Below, piece after piece: positions 43,968 to 56,024 of a stretch of DNA of 64,000 bases (its first letter is position 1; the number at the start of each line of letters is the position of its first letter). A model generated the notes under the pieces. The model searched no databases. It saw only the letters and a program-made list of their open reading frames with translations, and was not told the DNA's origin. The stretch spans positions 4,030,001-4,094,000 of the forward strand of contig NZ_CP104203.1 of NCBI RefSeq assembly GCF_025244725.1, written 5' to 3'. The position numbers and the translations under genes are program-made. The stretch comes from Chryseobacterium oranimense. GTDB lineage: Bacteria; Bacteroidota; Bacteroidia; Flavobacteriales; Weeksellaceae.

Positions 43968-46900
43968 ATGAGTAAAACAACAGCAACAACAAGGGGGAAT
44001 CAGAGAATTAACTTCTCATCAGCTAAAGGAAAAATCATCACTCCTGACTTCCTGGACATCCAGCTTGAGTCATTCAGAGATTTTTTCCAGCTTGATACCC
44101 TTCCAGAAGACAGAACAGACGAAGGTTTATACAGAACCTTCCAGGAAAACTTCCCAATCACCGATTCCAGAAATCAGTTCGTATTGGAATTTCTTGATTA
44201 TCTGGTAGATTCTCCACGTTATTCAATTGACGAGTGTGTGGAAAGAGGATTAACGTATTCCGTGCCTCTTAAAGCAAGACTTAAATTGTATTGTACAGAC
44301 CCTGAGCACGAGGATTTCCAGACTGTGGTTCAGGATGTATACTTAGGCCCGGTTCCTTACATGACGCCTAGCGGATCTTTCATCATCAATGGTGCAGAGA
44401 GAGTTATTGTTACGCAGCTTCACCGTTCACCTGGTGTATTCTTCGGACAAACTTACCACGCAAACGGAACCAAACTGTACTATTCAAGAATTATCCCTTT
44501 CAAAGGATCTTGGATGGAATTTACTACCGATATCAACAGCGTAATGTACGCTTATATCGACCGTAAGAAAAAGTTACCATTAACTACCCTTTTAAGAGCT
44601 ATCGGTTACGAATCTGATAAAGATATCCTTCAGATCTTCGACCTTGCTGAAGAAGTGAAAGTTTCTAAAGCTGCCCTTAAAAAAGTAGAAGGAAGAACAT
44701 TGGCTGCGAGAGTATTGAACACTTGGTTCGAGGATTTCGTAGATGAAGATACAGGTGAAGTAGTTTCTATCGAAAGAAACGAAATCATCCTGGATAGAGA
44801 AACGATTCTTGAAAAAGAACATTTAGACCTTATCCTTGATGCTGGTGTGAAATCTATTCTGATTCACAAAGAAAACAGCAACGAATTCTCTATCATCCAG
44901 AATACATTACAGAAAGACCCTACAAACTCTGAAAAAGAAGCTGTAGAGTACATCTATCGTCAGTTAAGAAATGCAGATCCGCCAGATGAGGAAACAGCAA
45001 GAGGAATCATTGAAAAATTATTCTTCTCCGAGCAAAGATATTCATTGGGTGAAGTAGGACGTTACAGACTAAACAAAAAGTTAGGTCTTAATATCCCTAC
45101 TACCACTGAGGTTCTTACAAAAGAAGATATCATTGCTATCGTAAGACACCTTATTGAATTGGTAAACTCTAAAGCAGAGGTTGATGATATCGACCACTTA
45201 TCAAACAGAAGAATCAAAACTGTTGGAGAGCAGTTAGCAGGACAGTTTGGGGTAGGTCTTTCAAGAATTGCAAGAACAATCAAGGAAAGAATGAACGTTA
45301 GAGATAACGAAATCTTTACTCCACTTGATCTTGTTAATGCTAAAACTTTAACATCGGTAATCAACTCCTTCTTCGGTACCAACCAGCTTTCTCAGTTCAT
45401 GGACCAAACCAACCCACTATCAGAGATCACGCACAAGCGTAGACTTTCTGCCCTAGGGCCTGGTGGTTTATCAAGAGAAAGAGCAGGTTTCGAGGTTCGT
45501 GACGTTCACCATACCCACTACGGAAGAATCTGTCCGATTGAAACTCCGGAAGGACCAAACATCGGTTTGATCTCCTCTTTAGGTATTTATGCTAAGATCA
45601 ATAACCTTGGTTTCATCGAAACTCCATACAGAAAAGTAGAAGACAGTAAGATAGACCTTTCTGCCGATCCTATCTATCTGAATGCAGAAGATGAAGAAGA
45701 CAAAGTAATTGCTCAGGCTAACGTAGAACTGAACGATAACGGAGAATTCTTAACAGACAGAATTATTGCAAGATTGGATGGGGACTATCCGGTAGTTGAA
45801 CCTTCTCAGGTTAACCTTATCGACGTGGCACCAAACCAGATTTCCGGTATCTCCGCTTCATTGATTCCGTTCCTGGAGCATGATGATGCGAACCGTGCAT
45901 TGATGGGATCCAACATGATGCGTCAGGCCGTTCCTCTATTGAAGCCACAAGCTCCAATCGTGGGTACAGGTCTGGAACAGCAGGTTGCTAAAGATTCAAG
46001 AATCTTGATCAACGCTGAAGGTACAGGTATCGTAGAATATGTAGATGCTGATAAGATCACTATCAAATATGAAAGAAGCGAAGACGAAGACTTGGTACAG
46101 TTTGAGTCCGCTACTAAAACATACAACCTGACTAAGTTCAGAAAAACCAACCAAAGTACTACCATTACCCTGAGACCAAACGTAAGAGTAGGTGAAACGG
46201 TACAGAAAGGACAGGTACTTTGCGACGGTTATGCAACTGAAAACGGAGAGCTAGCTCTTGGTAGAAACTTAGTGGTTGCGTTCATGCCTTGGAAAGGATA
46301 CAACTTCGAGGATGCAATTGTAATCAACGAAAAAGTTGTACGTGAAGACTGGTTTACTTCAATCCACGTAGATGAATATTCTCTTGAAGTTCGTGATACC
46401 AAACTTGGTATGGAAGAGCTTACAGCAGATATTCCTAACGTTTCTGAAGAAGCTACCAAAGATCTTGACGAGAACGGTATGATCAGAATCGGAGCTGAAG
46501 TGAAGCCTGGAGATATCATGATCGGTAAGATCACTCCAAAAGGTGAATCTGATCCAACTCCTGAAGAAAAACTTCTTAGAGCCATCTTTGGTGACAAGGC
46601 CGGTGATGTAAAGGATGCTTCATTAAAAGCAGACTCTTCATTAAGAGGTGTTGTGATCAACAAAAAATTGTTCTCAAGAAACATTAAAGATAAAAAGAAG
46701 AGAACTGAAGAAAAACTTAAGCTTGAAGAAATTGAAAACACTTACAAGGCTAAGTTTGATGAGTTGAGAAACACTTTAATTGAAAAATTAAATACACTGG
46801 TAGGTGGTAAAACTTCTCAGGGAGTTACCAACGACCTTGATGAGGAAATCATCGGAAAAGGTGTGAAATTCACTCATAAATTACTGACTTCAGTTGAAGA

Positions 46901-47789
46901 TTATGTAAACGTAAGCGGTGCAGACTGGACTGTAGATAATGATAAGAATGAATTGGTTAAACAATTGATTCACAACTATAAAATCAAGTTCAACGATATC
47001 CAGGGAGTTAAAAACCGTGAGAAATTTGCTATTTCAATCGGAGATGAGCTTCCGGCAGGTATCATGAAGTTGGCTAAAGTGTATATCGCTAAGAAACGTA
47101 AGTTGAATGTAGGGGATAAAATGGCAGGACGTCACGGTAACAAAGGTATCGTTTCAAGAATCGTTCGTGAAGAAGATATGCCATTCCTTGAAGACGGAAC
47201 ACCGGTAGATATCGTATTGAATCCACTTGGGGTACCTTCCCGTATGAACATCGGACAGATTTATGAAACAGTTCTTGGATGGGCTGGTCAGAAATTGGGT
47301 ATGACGTTCGCTACACCAATCTTCGATGGAGCAACTCTTGATCAGATTACTGAATACACAGAGAAAGCAGGTCTTCCTAAATTCGGTAACACCCACCTTT
47401 ATGATGGAGGTACCGGGGAAAGATTTACACAGCCGGCTACGGTTGGGGTAATCTACATGCTGAAACTGGGACACATGGTTGATGATAAGATGCACGCACG
47501 TTCTATCGGACCTTACTCATTGATTACTCAGCAGCCGTTAGGAGGTAAAGCTCAGTTCGGTGGTCAGAGATTCGGAGAGATGGAGGTTTGGGCTCTTGAA
47601 GCATTCGGAGCTTCCAACATCCTGAGAGAGATCCTTACAGTGAAGTCGGATGACGTGATTGGTAGAGCGAAAACTTATGAAGCAATTGCAAAAGGTGAAT
47701 CTATGCCTGAACCAGGTATTCCGGAATCATTCAATGTATTACTTCACGAGCTACAGGGTCTTGGATTAGACGTAAGACTAGAGGAATAA
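43968..47789 (+). CDS. rpoB: DNA-directed RNA polymerase subunit beta
   Basis: 1273 residues, the usual Bacteroidota length. Landmarks: [20 protein letters not shown], the rifampicin-site region ([19 protein letters not shown] then [20 protein letters not shown]), the [11 protein letters not shown] segment, and [14 protein letters not shown] near the C-terminus. The [20 protein letters not shown] region precedes it. Residues in the rifampicin region look wild type by eye. It has its own promoter because of the rplL-side insertion; rpoC follows after 84 nt. Confidence 0.98.
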   Translation: MSKTTATTRGNQRINFSSAKGKIITPDFLDIQLESFRDFFQLDTLPEDRTDEGLYRTFQENFPITDSRNQFVLEFLDYLVDSPRYSIDECVERGLTYSVPLKARLKLYCTDPEHEDFQTVVQDVYLGPVPYMTPSGSFIINGAERVIVTQLHRSPGVFFGQTYHANGTKLYYSRIIPFKGSWMEFTTDINSVMYAYIDRKKKLPLTTLLRAIGYESDKDILQIFDLAEEVKVSKAALKKVEGRTLAARVLNTWFEDFVDEDTGEVVSIERNEIILDRETILEKEHLDLILDAGVKSILIHKENSNEFSIIQNTLQKDPTNSEKEAVEYIYRQLRNADPPDEETARGIIEKLFFSEQRYSLGEVGRYRLNKKLGLNIPTTTEVLTKEDIIAIVRHLIELVNSKAEVDDIDHLSNRRIKTVGEQLAGQFGVGLSRIARTIKERMNVRDNEIFTPLDLVNAKTLTSVINSFFGTNQLSQFMDQTNPLSEITHKRRLSALGPGGLSRERAGFEVRDVHHTHYGRICPIETPEGPNIGLISSLGIYAKINNLGFIETPYRKVEDSKIDLSADPIYLNAEDEEDKVIAQANVELNDNGEFLTDRIIARLDGDYPVVEPSQVNLIDVAPNQISGISASLIPFLEHDDANRALMGSNMMRQAVPLLKPQAPIVGTGLEQQVAKDSRILINAEGTGIVEYVDADKITIKYERSEDEDLVQFESATKTYNLTKFRKTNQSTTITLRPNVRVGETVQKGQVLCDGYATENGELALGRNLVVAFMPWKGYNFEDAIVINEKVVREDWFTSIHVDEYSLEVRDTKLGMEELTADIPNVSEEATKDLDENGMIRIGAEVKPGDIMIGKITPKGESDPTPEEKLLRAIFGDKAGDVKDASLKADSSLRGVVINKKLFSRNIKDKKKRTEEKLKLEEIENTYKAKFDELRNTLIEKLNTLVGGKTSQGVTNDLDEEIIGKGVKFTHKLLTSVEDYVNVSGADWTVDNDKNELVKQLIHNYKIKFNDIQGVKNREKFAISIGDELPAGIMKLAKVYIAKKRKLNVGDKMAGRHGNKGIVSRIVREEDMPFLEDGTPVDIVLNPLGVPSRMNIGQIYETVLGWAGQKLGMTFATPIFDGATLDQITEYTEKAGLPKFGNTHLYDGGTGERFTQPATVGVIYMLKLGHMVDDKMHARSIGPYSLITQQPLGGKAQFGGQRFGEMEVWALEAFGASNILREILTVKSDDVIGRAKTYEAIAKGESMPEPGIPESFNVLLHELQGLGLDVRLEE

Positions 47790-47836
47790 TTTTAAATTTT
47801 AAATTATAAATGTTGAATGGTAACATTCAAAAATTA

Positions 47837-47871
47837 ATCTAAAATCTAAAATCTAAAATTTAAAATCTAAC
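47837..47871 (+). repeat. Five tandem 7-bp units before rpoC
   Basis: ATCTAAA three times, then ATTTAAA and ATCTAAC, ending 2 nt before the rpoC start codon. An A-rich translation-initiation region is normal for Bacteroidota, but a perfect tandem array is not. Confidence 0.75.
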
Positions 47872-47873
47872 AA

Positions 47874-50800
47874 ATGTCAAATAAAAATAAATCAAGTCGA
47901 TTTAATAAAATAACCATCGGTTTAGCTTCACCCGAATCGATTCTTCAGGAATCAAGAGGAGAAGTTTTAAAGCCGGAAACTATTAACTACAGAACGCATA
48001 AGCCTGAAAGAGACGGTTTGTTCTGTGAAAAAATCTTTGGTCCGGTAAAGGATTACGAATGTGCTTGTGGTAAATACAAGAGAATTCGTTACAAAGGAAT
48101 TGTGTGTGACCGTTGTGGAGTAGAAGTTACTGAGAAAAAAGTAAGAAGAGAGAGAATCGGGCACATTAACCTTGTCGTTCCAATTGCACACATCTGGTAT
48201 TTCCGTTCATTGCCAAACAAGATCGGTTACCTTTTAGGAATTCCTTCTAAGAAATTAGACATGATCATCTACTACGAAAGATATGTAGTGATTCAGCAGG
48301 GTATTGCTAAAAAATTAGACGGTTCCGACTTTGATGCTATGGAATTCCTTACAGAAGAAGAATACCTTGATATCATGGAGACCCTTCCTGTGGAAAACCA
48401 GTATCTTGATGATTCCGATCCGAACAAATTCATCGCCAGAATGGGTGCTGAAGCTGTAGAAGATCTGTTAAAAAGAATCGATCTTGATGCATTGTCTTTC
48501 GATTTAAGACACAAAGCTCACAATGAAGGTTCAAAACAAAGAAGAACTGAAGCTCTGAAAAGATTGAACGTTGTAGAAGCACTAAGAGGTGCCAATACAA
48601 GAATGATCAACAGACCGGAGTGGATGATTATGCGTGTACTTCCTGTTATACCACCAGAACTAAGACCATTGGTTCCATTGGATGGAGGGCGTTTCGCTAC
48701 TTCTGACTTAAATGACCTTTACAGAAGGGTTATCATCAGAAACAACCGTCTGAAAAGACTATTGGAAATCAAAGCTCCTGAAGTAATCTTGAGAAACGAG
48801 AAGCGTATGCTTCAGGAATCAGTAGATTCATTATTCGATAATACAAGAAAATCTTCAGCTGTAAAATCTGAATCAAACAGACCATTGAAATCACTTTCTG
48901 ATTCATTGAAAGGTAAGCAAGGTCGTTTCCGTCAGAACTTACTAGGAAAAAGGGTAGACTACTCTGCGCGTTCCGTAATTGTTGTAGGTCCGAACTTACA
49001 GCTTCACGAATGTGGTATTCCTAAAGATATGGCAGCAGAACTTTACAAACCGTTCATCATCAGAAAACTGATCGAGAGAGGAATTGTAAAAACTGTGAAA
49101 TCTGCAAAGAGAATCATCGACAGAAAAGAGCCTGTAGTATATGATATCCTTGAAAACGTGATGAAAGGTCACCCAGTACTATTGAACAGGGCACCTACGC
49201 TTCACAGACTGGGTATTCAGGCATTCCAGCCGAAGATGATCGAAGGTAAAGCTATCCAGCTTCACCCGTTGGTAACAACAGCATTCAACGCCGATTTCGA
49301 TGGTGACCAGATGGCGGTACACTTACCGTTAGGCCCTGAGGCGATCCTTGAAGCTCAGTTACTAATGCTAGGTTCTCAGAACATCTTGAACCCGGCAAAC
49401 GGTTCTCCTATTACCGTACCTTCTCAGGACATGGTTCTTGGTCTTTATTTCATGACTAAAGAACTGAGCTCTACAGAAGATATGAAAGTAAAAGGAGAAG
49501 GTCTTGCATTCTATTCTCCTGAGGAAGCGGAAATCGCTTACGCAGAAGGTAGAGTATCTTTAAATGCTAAAGTAAGATGTAGACTTCCGGTTAAAGAAGA
49601 CGGAGAAATTGTAACAAGATTAATCGAAACTTCTGTAGGTAGAATCTTATTCAACCAGATTGTACCTAAGCAGGTAGGATATATTAATGAACTTCTTACC
49701 AAGAAATCATTAAGAAATGTTATCGGTAAAATTCTTGCTGATACAGACTTCCCTACAACAGTGAAGTTCCTTGATGCGATGAAAGATTTAGGATATTCAA
49801 ACGCATTTAAAGGAGGTCTTTCCTTCTCACTGGGAGATATTGTAGTTCCTGTTGAGAAAAAACAGATGATTGCACAATCAATCGAAACTGTAGATGAGAT
49901 CAGAGCCAACTATAACATGGGTCTTATCACAGATACAGAACGTTATAACCAGGTAATTGACGTTTGGACAAATACCAATGCGGGATTAACTGAAATGATC
50001 ATGAGCAGAATGAAATCTGACCAAGGTGGATTCAACTCTGTATACATGATGCTTGATTCCGGAGCGAGGGGTTCTAAAGAACAGATCCGTCAGCTATCCG
50101 GAATGAGAGGTTTGATGGCAAAACCGCAAAAAGCCGGTTCTACCGGTGCGGAGATCATCGAAAACCCGATCCTTGCAAACTTTAAAGAAGGACTTTCCAT
50201 CCTTGAGTACTTTATCTCTACTCACGGTGCCCGTAAAGGTCTTGCAGATACCGCTCTTAAGACTGCCGATGCCGGTTACTTAACAAGAAGATTGGTAGAC
50301 GTTGCTCAGGACGTTATTGTTACTGAGGACGACTGTGGTACTTTAAGAGGTACTGAAGTAACTGCACTTAAGAAAAATGACGAAATCGTTGAAAAGATTT
50401 CTGAAAGAATCTTAGGTAGAGTTTCTCTTCATAACATCTATGATCCTGAATCAGACGAATTAATCGCTGAAGCAGATCAGGTAATCAATGAAGTATTGGC
50501 GAAGAGAATTGAAGAAGCAGGTTTAGAATCTGTAGAAGTTCGTTCACCGCTTACTTGTGAAACCAAGAAAGGGATCTGTGCGAAATGTTACGGTAGAAAC
50601 TTGGCAACAGGTAAGATGATCCATATGGGTGAAGCAGTAGGAGTTATTGCAGCACAATCCATCGGAGAGCCGGGTACTCAGCTTACGTTGAGAACCTTCC
50701 ACCAGGGGGGTACTGCAGGTAACGTTTCCGAAAACCCATCTATCGTTGCAAGAAGAGACGGTATCGTTGAAATGGACGAAGTAAGAACCATTACTTCTGA

Positions 50801-52139
50801 AGATGAAAACGGTAACACAGCAGAAGTTGTGGTTTCCCGTTCAACGGAATTCAGATTGGTAGCGGATAACGAAACCAGAACTCCATTAATGGTTGCTAAC
50901 GTACCTTACGGTTCTGAATTAGCAGTGAAGCCAGGTGATAAAGTGAAGAAAGGAGATATAATCTGTAAGTGGGATCCGTATAACGCGGTAATCATTGCAG
51001 AAACAGCAGGTAAGGTTGAATACGAAGACATTATCCAGGGTATCTCATTCCAGCTTGAAATTGACGAACAGACAGGATTCGAAGAGAAAGTAATCTCTGA
51101 ATCAAGAAATAAGAAAGCCGTACCTACATTGAAAGTGGTAGATTCTAAAGGAGTTGAGCAAAAAGCTTACAACTTACCGGTAGGAGCCCACTTAATGGTA
51201 AACGATGGTGAGAAAATCAAGGCTGGTAAAGTCTTAATCAAGATCCCAAGAAAATCTGCAAAAGCAGGGGATATCACCGGAGGTCTTCCGAGAGTTACCG
51301 AATTATTCGAAGCAAGAAACCCTTCAAACCCAGCAGTTGTTACTGAAATCGACGGGGTAGTTTCTTACGGAAAAATCAAGAGAGGTAACCGTGAATTGAT
51401 CGTAGAAGCAAAAACTGGTGAAAGAAAGATTTACCTTGTAAAACTTTCCAACCAGATCCTTGTTCAGGAGAATGACTTCGTAAGAGCTGGTTCGCCACTT
51501 TCTGACGGTTCAATCACTCCGGACGATATCTTAAGAATCAAAGGTCCAACTGCGGTTCAGGAATATCTTGTAAATGAAATTCAGGAAGTTTACCGTCTTC
51601 AGGGGGTAAAAATCGACGATAAGCACTTCGAAATCATCGTTAGACAGATGATGACGAAAGTATCTATTGTAGATGGAGGTGATACTCAGTTCCTTGAAGG
51701 TGCATTAGAACATAAATTTGACTTCTTGGAGGAAAACAACAGAGTATTCGGTCTTAAAGTAGTAGTAGAAGCTGGTGATTCTAAAGAATTCAAGCCAGGT
51801 CAGATGATTACCGCAAGAGAATTAAGAGACGAAAACTCTAAGCTTAAGCGTGAAGATCAGGCTTTAGTTGAAGTAAGAGAAGCTTTACCTGCTACAGCAA
51901 CGCCTGTACTTCAGGGTATTACAAGAGCAGCTCTTCAGACTAAGTCATTCATGTCGGCAGCATCATTCCAGGAAACCACTAAAGTTCTGAACGAAGCAGC
52001 TGTTGCTGGTAAGATAGACTTCTTGAGTGGTCTTAAAGAAAATGTAATTGTAGGACACAGAATCCCTGCAGGTACAGGTCTTAAAGAATACCAGAATGTA
52101 ATTGTAGGTTCTAAAAAAGAATTTGAAGACCTTAACTAA
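47874..52139 (+). CDS. rpoC: DNA-directed RNA polymerase subunit beta'
   Basis: 1421 residues. The N-terminal zinc site ([20 protein letters not shown]) and the active-site loop [15 protein letters not shown] are intact; a second zinc site is near [20 protein letters not shown], and the trigger-loop region [20 protein letters not shown] follows. Together with RpoB it forms the catalytic centre. Translation is probably coupled to rpoB transcription. A stem formed by GAAATTTGAG and CTCAAATTTC lies after the stop codon. Confidence 0.98.
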   Translation: MSNKNKSSRFNKITIGLASPESILQESRGEVLKPETINYRTHKPERDGLFCEKIFGPVKDYECACGKYKRIRYKGIVCDRCGVEVTEKKVRRERIGHINLVVPIAHIWYFRSLPNKIGYLLGIPSKKLDMIIYYERYVVIQQGIAKKLDGSDFDAMEFLTEEEYLDIMETLPVENQYLDDSDPNKFIARMGAEAVEDLLKRIDLDALSFDLRHKAHNEGSKQRRTEALKRLNVVEALRGANTRMINRPEWMIMRVLPVIPPELRPLVPLDGGRFATSDLNDLYRRVIIRNNRLKRLLEIKAPEVILRNEKRMLQESVDSLFDNTRKSSAVKSESNRPLKSLSDSLKGKQGRFRQNLLGKRVDYSARSVIVVGPNLQLHECGIPKDMAAELYKPFIIRKLIERGIVKTVKSAKRIIDRKEPVVYDILENVMKGHPVLLNRAPTLHRLGIQAFQPKMIEGKAIQLHPLVTTAFNADFDGDQMAVHLPLGPEAILEAQLLMLGSQNILNPANGSPITVPSQDMVLGLYFMTKELSSTEDMKVKGEGLAFYSPEEAEIAYAEGRVSLNAKVRCRLPVKEDGEIVTRLIETSVGRILFNQIVPKQVGYINELLTKKSLRNVIGKILADTDFPTTVKFLDAMKDLGYSNAFKGGLSFSLGDIVVPVEKKQMIAQSIETVDEIRANYNMGLITDTERYNQVIDVWTNTNAGLTEMIMSRMKSDQGGFNSVYMMLDSGARGSKEQIRQLSGMRGLMAKPQKAGSTGAEIIENPILANFKEGLSILEYFISTHGARKGLADTALKTADAGYLTRRLVDVAQDVIVTEDDCGTLRGTEVTALKKNDEIVEKISERILGRVSLHNIYDPESDELIAEADQVINEVLAKRIEEAGLESVEVRSPLTCETKKGICAKCYGRNLATGKMIHMGEAVGVIAAQSIGEPGTQLTLRTFHQGGTAGNVSENPSIVARRDGIVEMDEVRTITSEDENGNTAEVVVSRSTEFRLVADNETRTPLMVANVPYGSELAVKPGDKVKKGDIICKWDPYNAVIIAETAGKVEYEDIIQGISFQLEIDEQTGFEEKVISESRNKKAVPTLKVVDSKGVEQKAYNLPVGAHLMVNDGEKIKAGKVLIKIPRKSAKAGDITGGLPRVTELFEARNPSNPAVVTEIDGVVSYGKIKRGNRELIVEAKTGERKIYLVKLSNQILVQENDFVRAGSPLSDGSITPDDILRIKGPTAVQEYLVNEIQEVYRLQGVKIDDKHFEIIVRQMMTKVSIVDGGDTQFLEGALEHKFDFLEENNRVFGLKVVVEAGDSKEFKPGQMITARELRDENSKLKREDQALVEVREALPATATPVLQGITRAALQTKSFMSAASFQETTKVLNEAAVAGKIDFLSGLKENVIVGHRIPAGTGLKEYQNVIVGSKKEFEDLN

Positions 52140-52151
52140 AATTAATGATTT

Positions 52152-52200
52152 GAAATTTGAGGTTTGAATTTATTTTTATATTTTCACAATCTCAAATTTC
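52152..52200. repeat. Inverted repeat after rpoC
   Basis: GAAATTTGAG (52152-52161) and CTCAAATTTC (52191-52200), perfect 10-bp arms with a 29-nt AT-rich loop. Without a T-run it is a weak terminator candidate; it may protect the mRNA 3' end. Confidence 0.55.
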
Positions 52201-52226
52201 GAATTTAAAAAACATAATTTATAACA

Positions 52227-52532
52227 ATGGACAACAATCAAAATCCACAAGACGGAAACATCAACATCGAATTAAACGAAATGGTAGCTGCTGGAGTATA
52301 TGCTAACTTAGCTTTAGTAAACCACTCTCCATCTGAATTCGTTGTAGATTTCATCCAATTAATGCCAGGTGTACAACAGGCTAAAGTAAGATCAAGAATC
52401 ATTCTTGCTCCTCTTCACGCTAAGAGAGTACTTTCTGCTCTTCAACAGAACATCACTAACTACGAGCAGCAATTTGGAGAAATCAAAGAAGTTGAGCCTT
52501 TCGTATTAGGTGGAAACAACGTACAAGCTTAA
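52227..52532 (+). CDS. DUF3467 family protein
   Basis: 101 residues. The pattern NIELNEMVAAGVYANLALVN, then HSPSEFVVDFIQLMPG and the basic VRSRIILAPLHAKRVLSALQ, is typical of the small DUF3467 proteins that in Bacteroidota often follow rpoC. The function is unknown. The gene is near rpoC (87 nt) and ends with a perfect palindrome terminator, so it likely closes the rpoBC transcription unit. Its codon use looks highly expressed. Confidence 0.9.
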   Translation: MDNNQNPQDGNINIELNEMVAAGVYANLALVNHSPSEFVVDFIQLMPGVQQAKVRSRIILAPLHAKRVLSALQQNITNYEQQFGEIKEVEPFVLGGNNVQA

Positions 52533-52554
52533 GATTTTTTTCAAAATAAATCAG

Positions 52555-52588
52555 AATGCCTCAAATTAATTTGAGGCATTTTTTTTGT
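52555..52588 (+). terminator. Terminator of the rpoBC-DUF3467 unit
   Basis: AATGCCTCAAATT and AATTTGAGGCATT abut (52555-52580), followed by seven Ts. Confidence 0.92.
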
Positions 52589-52690
52589 CTTCATTTAACA
52601 TAATAATGATTTTTTCATACTTTAACAGCTATTATTTTATGTTATTTATAATTTTTCATTCAAATTAATGCAATTGTTATTGTATTTGAG

Positions 52691-52698
52691 TATATTTG
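52691..52698 (+). promoter_or_regulatory. Probable -7 box for the BNR-repeat gene
   Basis: TATATTTG, 17 nt before the start codon. No TTTG lies at the right distance upstream; a TTG at 52674-52676 is too close (14 nt). Confidence 0.4.
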
Positions 52699-52714
52699 TA
52701 GGAAATATAAAAAA

Positions 52715-55546
52715 ATGAAAAGATATATTATTTTTGGTGTTATGTTGTGCATATCCGCAGGTCTCTATGCACAAGATAATACACTTCATGCTAATCAAAA
52801 ACACCTTCAGGAATTATATTCTAAATATGATAAAAGTGTAAAAAAGCAGCATAAACTGGGAAAAGCAGCAGGAATCCCACCTAATCCATATAATGAAGAA
52901 GATTACAAGAGGACAATGGATCCTGTTACAGGGCAAACAAATTTTCAAGAACTTGTAAAAGTAAATAAAGACATCACTGCAGGAAAATATGCCCCTACCC
53001 AGCGGATGTCTTTTATTTTCGGAAATAATTCTTCTACAGGAAAAATAGTTAATGAACCTTGGGTCGAAAGAGGGCCTTATAGCGTAGGAGGAAGAACAAG
53101 GGCAATTATGTTTGATCCGAATGACCCTGCAGGTAAAAGAGTTTTTGCAGGAGGTGTTTCTGGTGGTCTTTGGGTGAATCAGGATCCGTCTGTAGCCACC
53201 AATGAATGGCAACCACTAAGCACATTTTGGGCTAATACTTCCGTTTCATGTATTACGTATGATCCAAATAATCCACAAATCATCTATGTAGGAACAGGGG
53301 AAGCTTCAACATCGGATGCAATAGGTTCGGGAATCTGGAAATCGGCAGACGGAGGAAATACTTGGACACAAATCTTCACCATTCCGGTAACGTATTCCAA
53401 CGGGATCCGAGTCGGAAATTTCTATATTAATGATATTAAAGTAAGGAATAATGCAGGTGTTTCAGAAGTTTATGCAGGAGTAAGCGGTAATTATAATGAT
53501 GGCGTATTTCAGGGATTAAGCCAGGCCGGATTATACAAATCTACAGATGGCGGGGTGACGTTTACTAAAAATACAAGTTTACTGGCACTTAATACAACTA
53601 CCAATACAACAAGTAATACAGGATATTCTATTCAGCAAATAGAGATTGGGGCAGATAATTCTGTCTGGGTTTCTACAAGAAGTTCAAGGTTTTCGAATAT
53701 AGATTCAGGAGGTCGAATTTTTAAATCGGCGGACGGAAATACTTTTAATCAGGTTTATAATGTTGGAAATGCTGGTGCGAGGGTAAACTTTACACTTTCC
53801 AGAACAGATGCCAATAAAGTGTATGCTCTTATGCAGGGAGCAAACAGTACTTCGGAGCCGGTACGTATTGCAAGATCTACAGATGGAGGAACTACGTGGC
53901 AGGCTACCAATGATACAACGCCAACTATTACACTTCCTACAGCTGCTGATACCAGTATTCCTGCCAATGACTTTACAAGGGGACAGTCTTTCTATGATCT
54001 CATTATTGCTACGGATCCTTTAGATGATAATATAGTTTATATCGGAGGTATCGATTTGTATAAATCCACCAACGGAGCTGCAAACTGGACGCAGATTTCA
54101 AAATGGTCGAACAATAACAATATGGCTGCATTGCAGGTTTCAACGGTACATTCGGATCAACATGAGATTATTTTTAATCCTTTTAATAATTATTCTACCA
54201 ACCAAATGATGTTTGGAAATGATGGTGGAATTTATTTTGCAGCTAATAAAAATAATATTGCAACAACTTCAGGTTTTGCAGCAAGAAATACAAGATACAA
54301 CGTTACCCAGTTCTACGGTGCCATGCTAAATCCTACTAAAAACCCTGCAGATGAAGAACTGTTAGCAGGAGCACAGGATAACGGTTCGTGGTGGTTGTAT
54401 GGCGTTCCCCAGGCGAACAATTTCTTAACGAGTCAACTTGCAACTTCCGGAGATGGAATGTATACAGAATATGATGATCAGGATACTTACGAAATTGCAA
54501 GTTATGTATACAATAATCACTACTTATTAACAAACAGTACGTATTACCTGATTTCAAGTGCAAATAGAAATGCTTACGGGCACTTTGTTAATGAAATTGC
54601 TTTAGATAGAATTAATAATGTATTCTATTCTTATCGTTCAGGACTTACATTATTCAGAACGAGTGGATTATCGGCGACAGCTACAACATTTACCAATAAT
54701 ACCGTTACAGTAGGAACCGCACAAACCAACGAGCAGATTTCTTGGATGAAAGTTTCTCCCTATACAACAGCTTCTACAACTTTATTTGTAGGAACGAACT
54801 TGGGAAGAATCTTTAAAATTACAAATGCGAATACAACGTCTTATACTTCTGCGGCAATCACTTCACCTGCCACAGGTACTATTTCTGATATTGAATTTGG
54901 AGCCAACGAAAATGAAATTATTGTAACATTATCCAATTATAATCTTACAAGTATTTTCTATTCTACAGATGGCGGAACAACATGGCAAAACAAAGAAGGA
55001 AATCTACCGGATATGCCTGTAAGAACTGTCCTAAGAAATCCTGATAATGCCAATGAAGTAATTATAGGAACCGAAATGGGAGTTTGGGGAACGACGAATT
55101 TTCTTGCTTCATCACCAACATGGGCTTCAATTACAGGAAATATAGGGAATATCAGAATTACCAATTTGGATTACAGACCTACGACAAGAACAGTTTTGGT
55201 ATCTACGTACGGAAGAGGAGCATGGACGACACAAAATACCACTACTCCTTTAGCAACGGGAGAAGTAAAATCTAAAAAAGACGAAATAAGAATATATCCA
55301 AATCCTTCAAAAGGGATCTCTCATTTAAGATTTGATGCTGCTAAATATAATGCGGTTGACATCGGTATTTTTGATGGATCAGGAAGATTGGTATACAGCA
55401 AGAAAAATGTGAAGGCTGACGAAGAATTTGGTCAAAGATTAACTCCCGGAAATTATGTGCTTAAAGCTGAATTCAAAGGACAGATTATTTACACTGGAAA
55501 CTATCTGGTTTTAGGAAAAATAAGTGATGACGGCGATGATGATTAA
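52715..55546 (+). CDS. T9SS-sorted protein with BNR/Asp-box propeller repeats (VPS10/sortilin-like)
   Basis: 943 residues; signal peptide ends GLYAQ. After a helical segment (to about 110) come repeated Asp-box units: GIWKSADGGNTWTQI, GLYKSTDGGVTFTKN, RIARSTDGGTTWQATND, LYKSTNGAANWTQI and IFYSTDGGTTWQNKEG. The motif S-x-D-G-G-x-T-W is the hallmark of sialidase/xyloglucanase/VPS10 type propellers; DQHEIIFNPFNNYSTNQMMF and NDGGIYFA fit secreted Bacteroidota proteins with sortilin-like folds. C-terminal type A sorting domain (IRIYPNPSKGISHLRF) with an unusual acidic end (SDDGDDD). Substrate or ligand unknown. A lipoprotein gene starts 3 nt after its stop. Confidence 0.9.
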   Translation: MKRYIIFGVMLCISAGLYAQDNTLHANQKHLQELYSKYDKSVKKQHKLGKAAGIPPNPYNEEDYKRTMDPVTGQTNFQELVKVNKDITAGKYAPTQRMSFIFGNNSSTGKIVNEPWVERGPYSVGGRTRAIMFDPNDPAGKRVFAGGVSGGLWVNQDPSVATNEWQPLSTFWANTSVSCITYDPNNPQIIYVGTGEASTSDAIGSGIWKSADGGNTWTQIFTIPVTYSNGIRVGNFYINDIKVRNNAGVSEVYAGVSGNYNDGVFQGLSQAGLYKSTDGGVTFTKNTSLLALNTTTNTTSNTGYSIQQIEIGADNSVWVSTRSSRFSNIDSGGRIFKSADGNTFNQVYNVGNAGARVNFTLSRTDANKVYALMQGANSTSEPVRIARSTDGGTTWQATNDTTPTITLPTAADTSIPANDFTRGQSFYDLIIATDPLDDNIVYIGGIDLYKSTNGAANWTQISKWSNNNNMAALQVSTVHSDQHEIIFNPFNNYSTNQMMFGNDGGIYFAANKNNIATTSGFAARNTRYNVTQFYGAMLNPTKNPADEELLAGAQDNGSWWLYGVPQANNFLTSQLATSGDGMYTEYDDQDTYEIASYVYNNHYLLTNSTYYLISSANRNAYGHFVNEIALDRINNVFYSYRSGLTLFRTSGLSATATTFTNNTVTVGTAQTNEQISWMKVSPYTTASTTLFVGTNLGRIFKITNANTTSYTSAAITSPATGTISDIEFGANENEIIVTLSNYNLTSIFYSTDGGTTWQNKEGNLPDMPVRTVLRNPDNANEVIIGTEMGVWGTTNFLASSPTWASITGNIGNIRITNLDYRPTTRTVLVSTYGRGAWTTQNTTTPLATGEVKSKKDEIRIYPNPSKGISHLRFDAAKYNAVDIGIFDGSGRLVYSKKNVKADEEFGQRLTPGNYVLKAEFKGQIIYTGNYLVLGKISDDGDDD

Positions 55547-55549
55547 AAA

Positions 55550-56014
55550 ATGAATAAGTTATTAATAATGATATTTTGGATGCTGGCGTTTTCTTGTAAA
55601 GCGCCGGTTTCCTCATTATATCAGGGTAAAATATCTTTGGTTTCTGCAGAAAAAACAGATTGGTTTGGCGGAAGACCGGGTGTGAAAGGAACGGTTTATA
55701 CCATCAGGTTAAAATTAAAAAACAATAAAGATCTTTTTACTGTAAAATCTTTAAGAGCCGAAGGAAATACCATCAATTTTACTCAAACCAATTCTGGAAA
55801 TATGATTACTGTAAAAGGGAATCTGCAAAGTACGCATGAGCTTGAAAATTTTGGAGATCCACCCTCTAAATCCTCTTCTGAAAATCCGAAATTAAATCCT
55901 AAAGATAACTGGATAGAATACACCACAAAAGATTCTAAAAAAGCATATAAAATAACCATTCCGAAATTCGTTTCGGTAGAACCTGTCGGAGAATTAATTC
56001 CTCAAAGACAATAA
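55550..56014 (+). CDS. Putative lipoprotein, unknown function
   Basis: 154 residues. The N-terminus MNKLLIMIFWMLAFSC is a lipoprotein signal with the acylated cysteine at 16. The mature domain looks like a small beta-sandwich (KGTVYTIRLKLKNNKDLFTV, then a proline/serine linker, then KKAYKITIPKFVSVEPVGEL). No family recognised. It is tightly linked to the T9SS propeller gene (3 nt) and 10 nt before the next small gene, so all three probably form one operon; a partner role at the cell surface is inferred. Confidence 0.7.
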   Translation: MNKLLIMIFWMLAFSCKAPVSSLYQGKISLVSAEKTDWFGGRPGVKGTVYTIRLKLKNNKDLFTVKSLRAEGNTINFTQTNSGNMITVKGNLQSTHELENFGDPPSKSSSENPKLNPKDNWIEYTTKDSKKAYKITIPKFVSVEPVGELIPQRQ

Positions 56015-56024
56015 TCCTCTTTTT

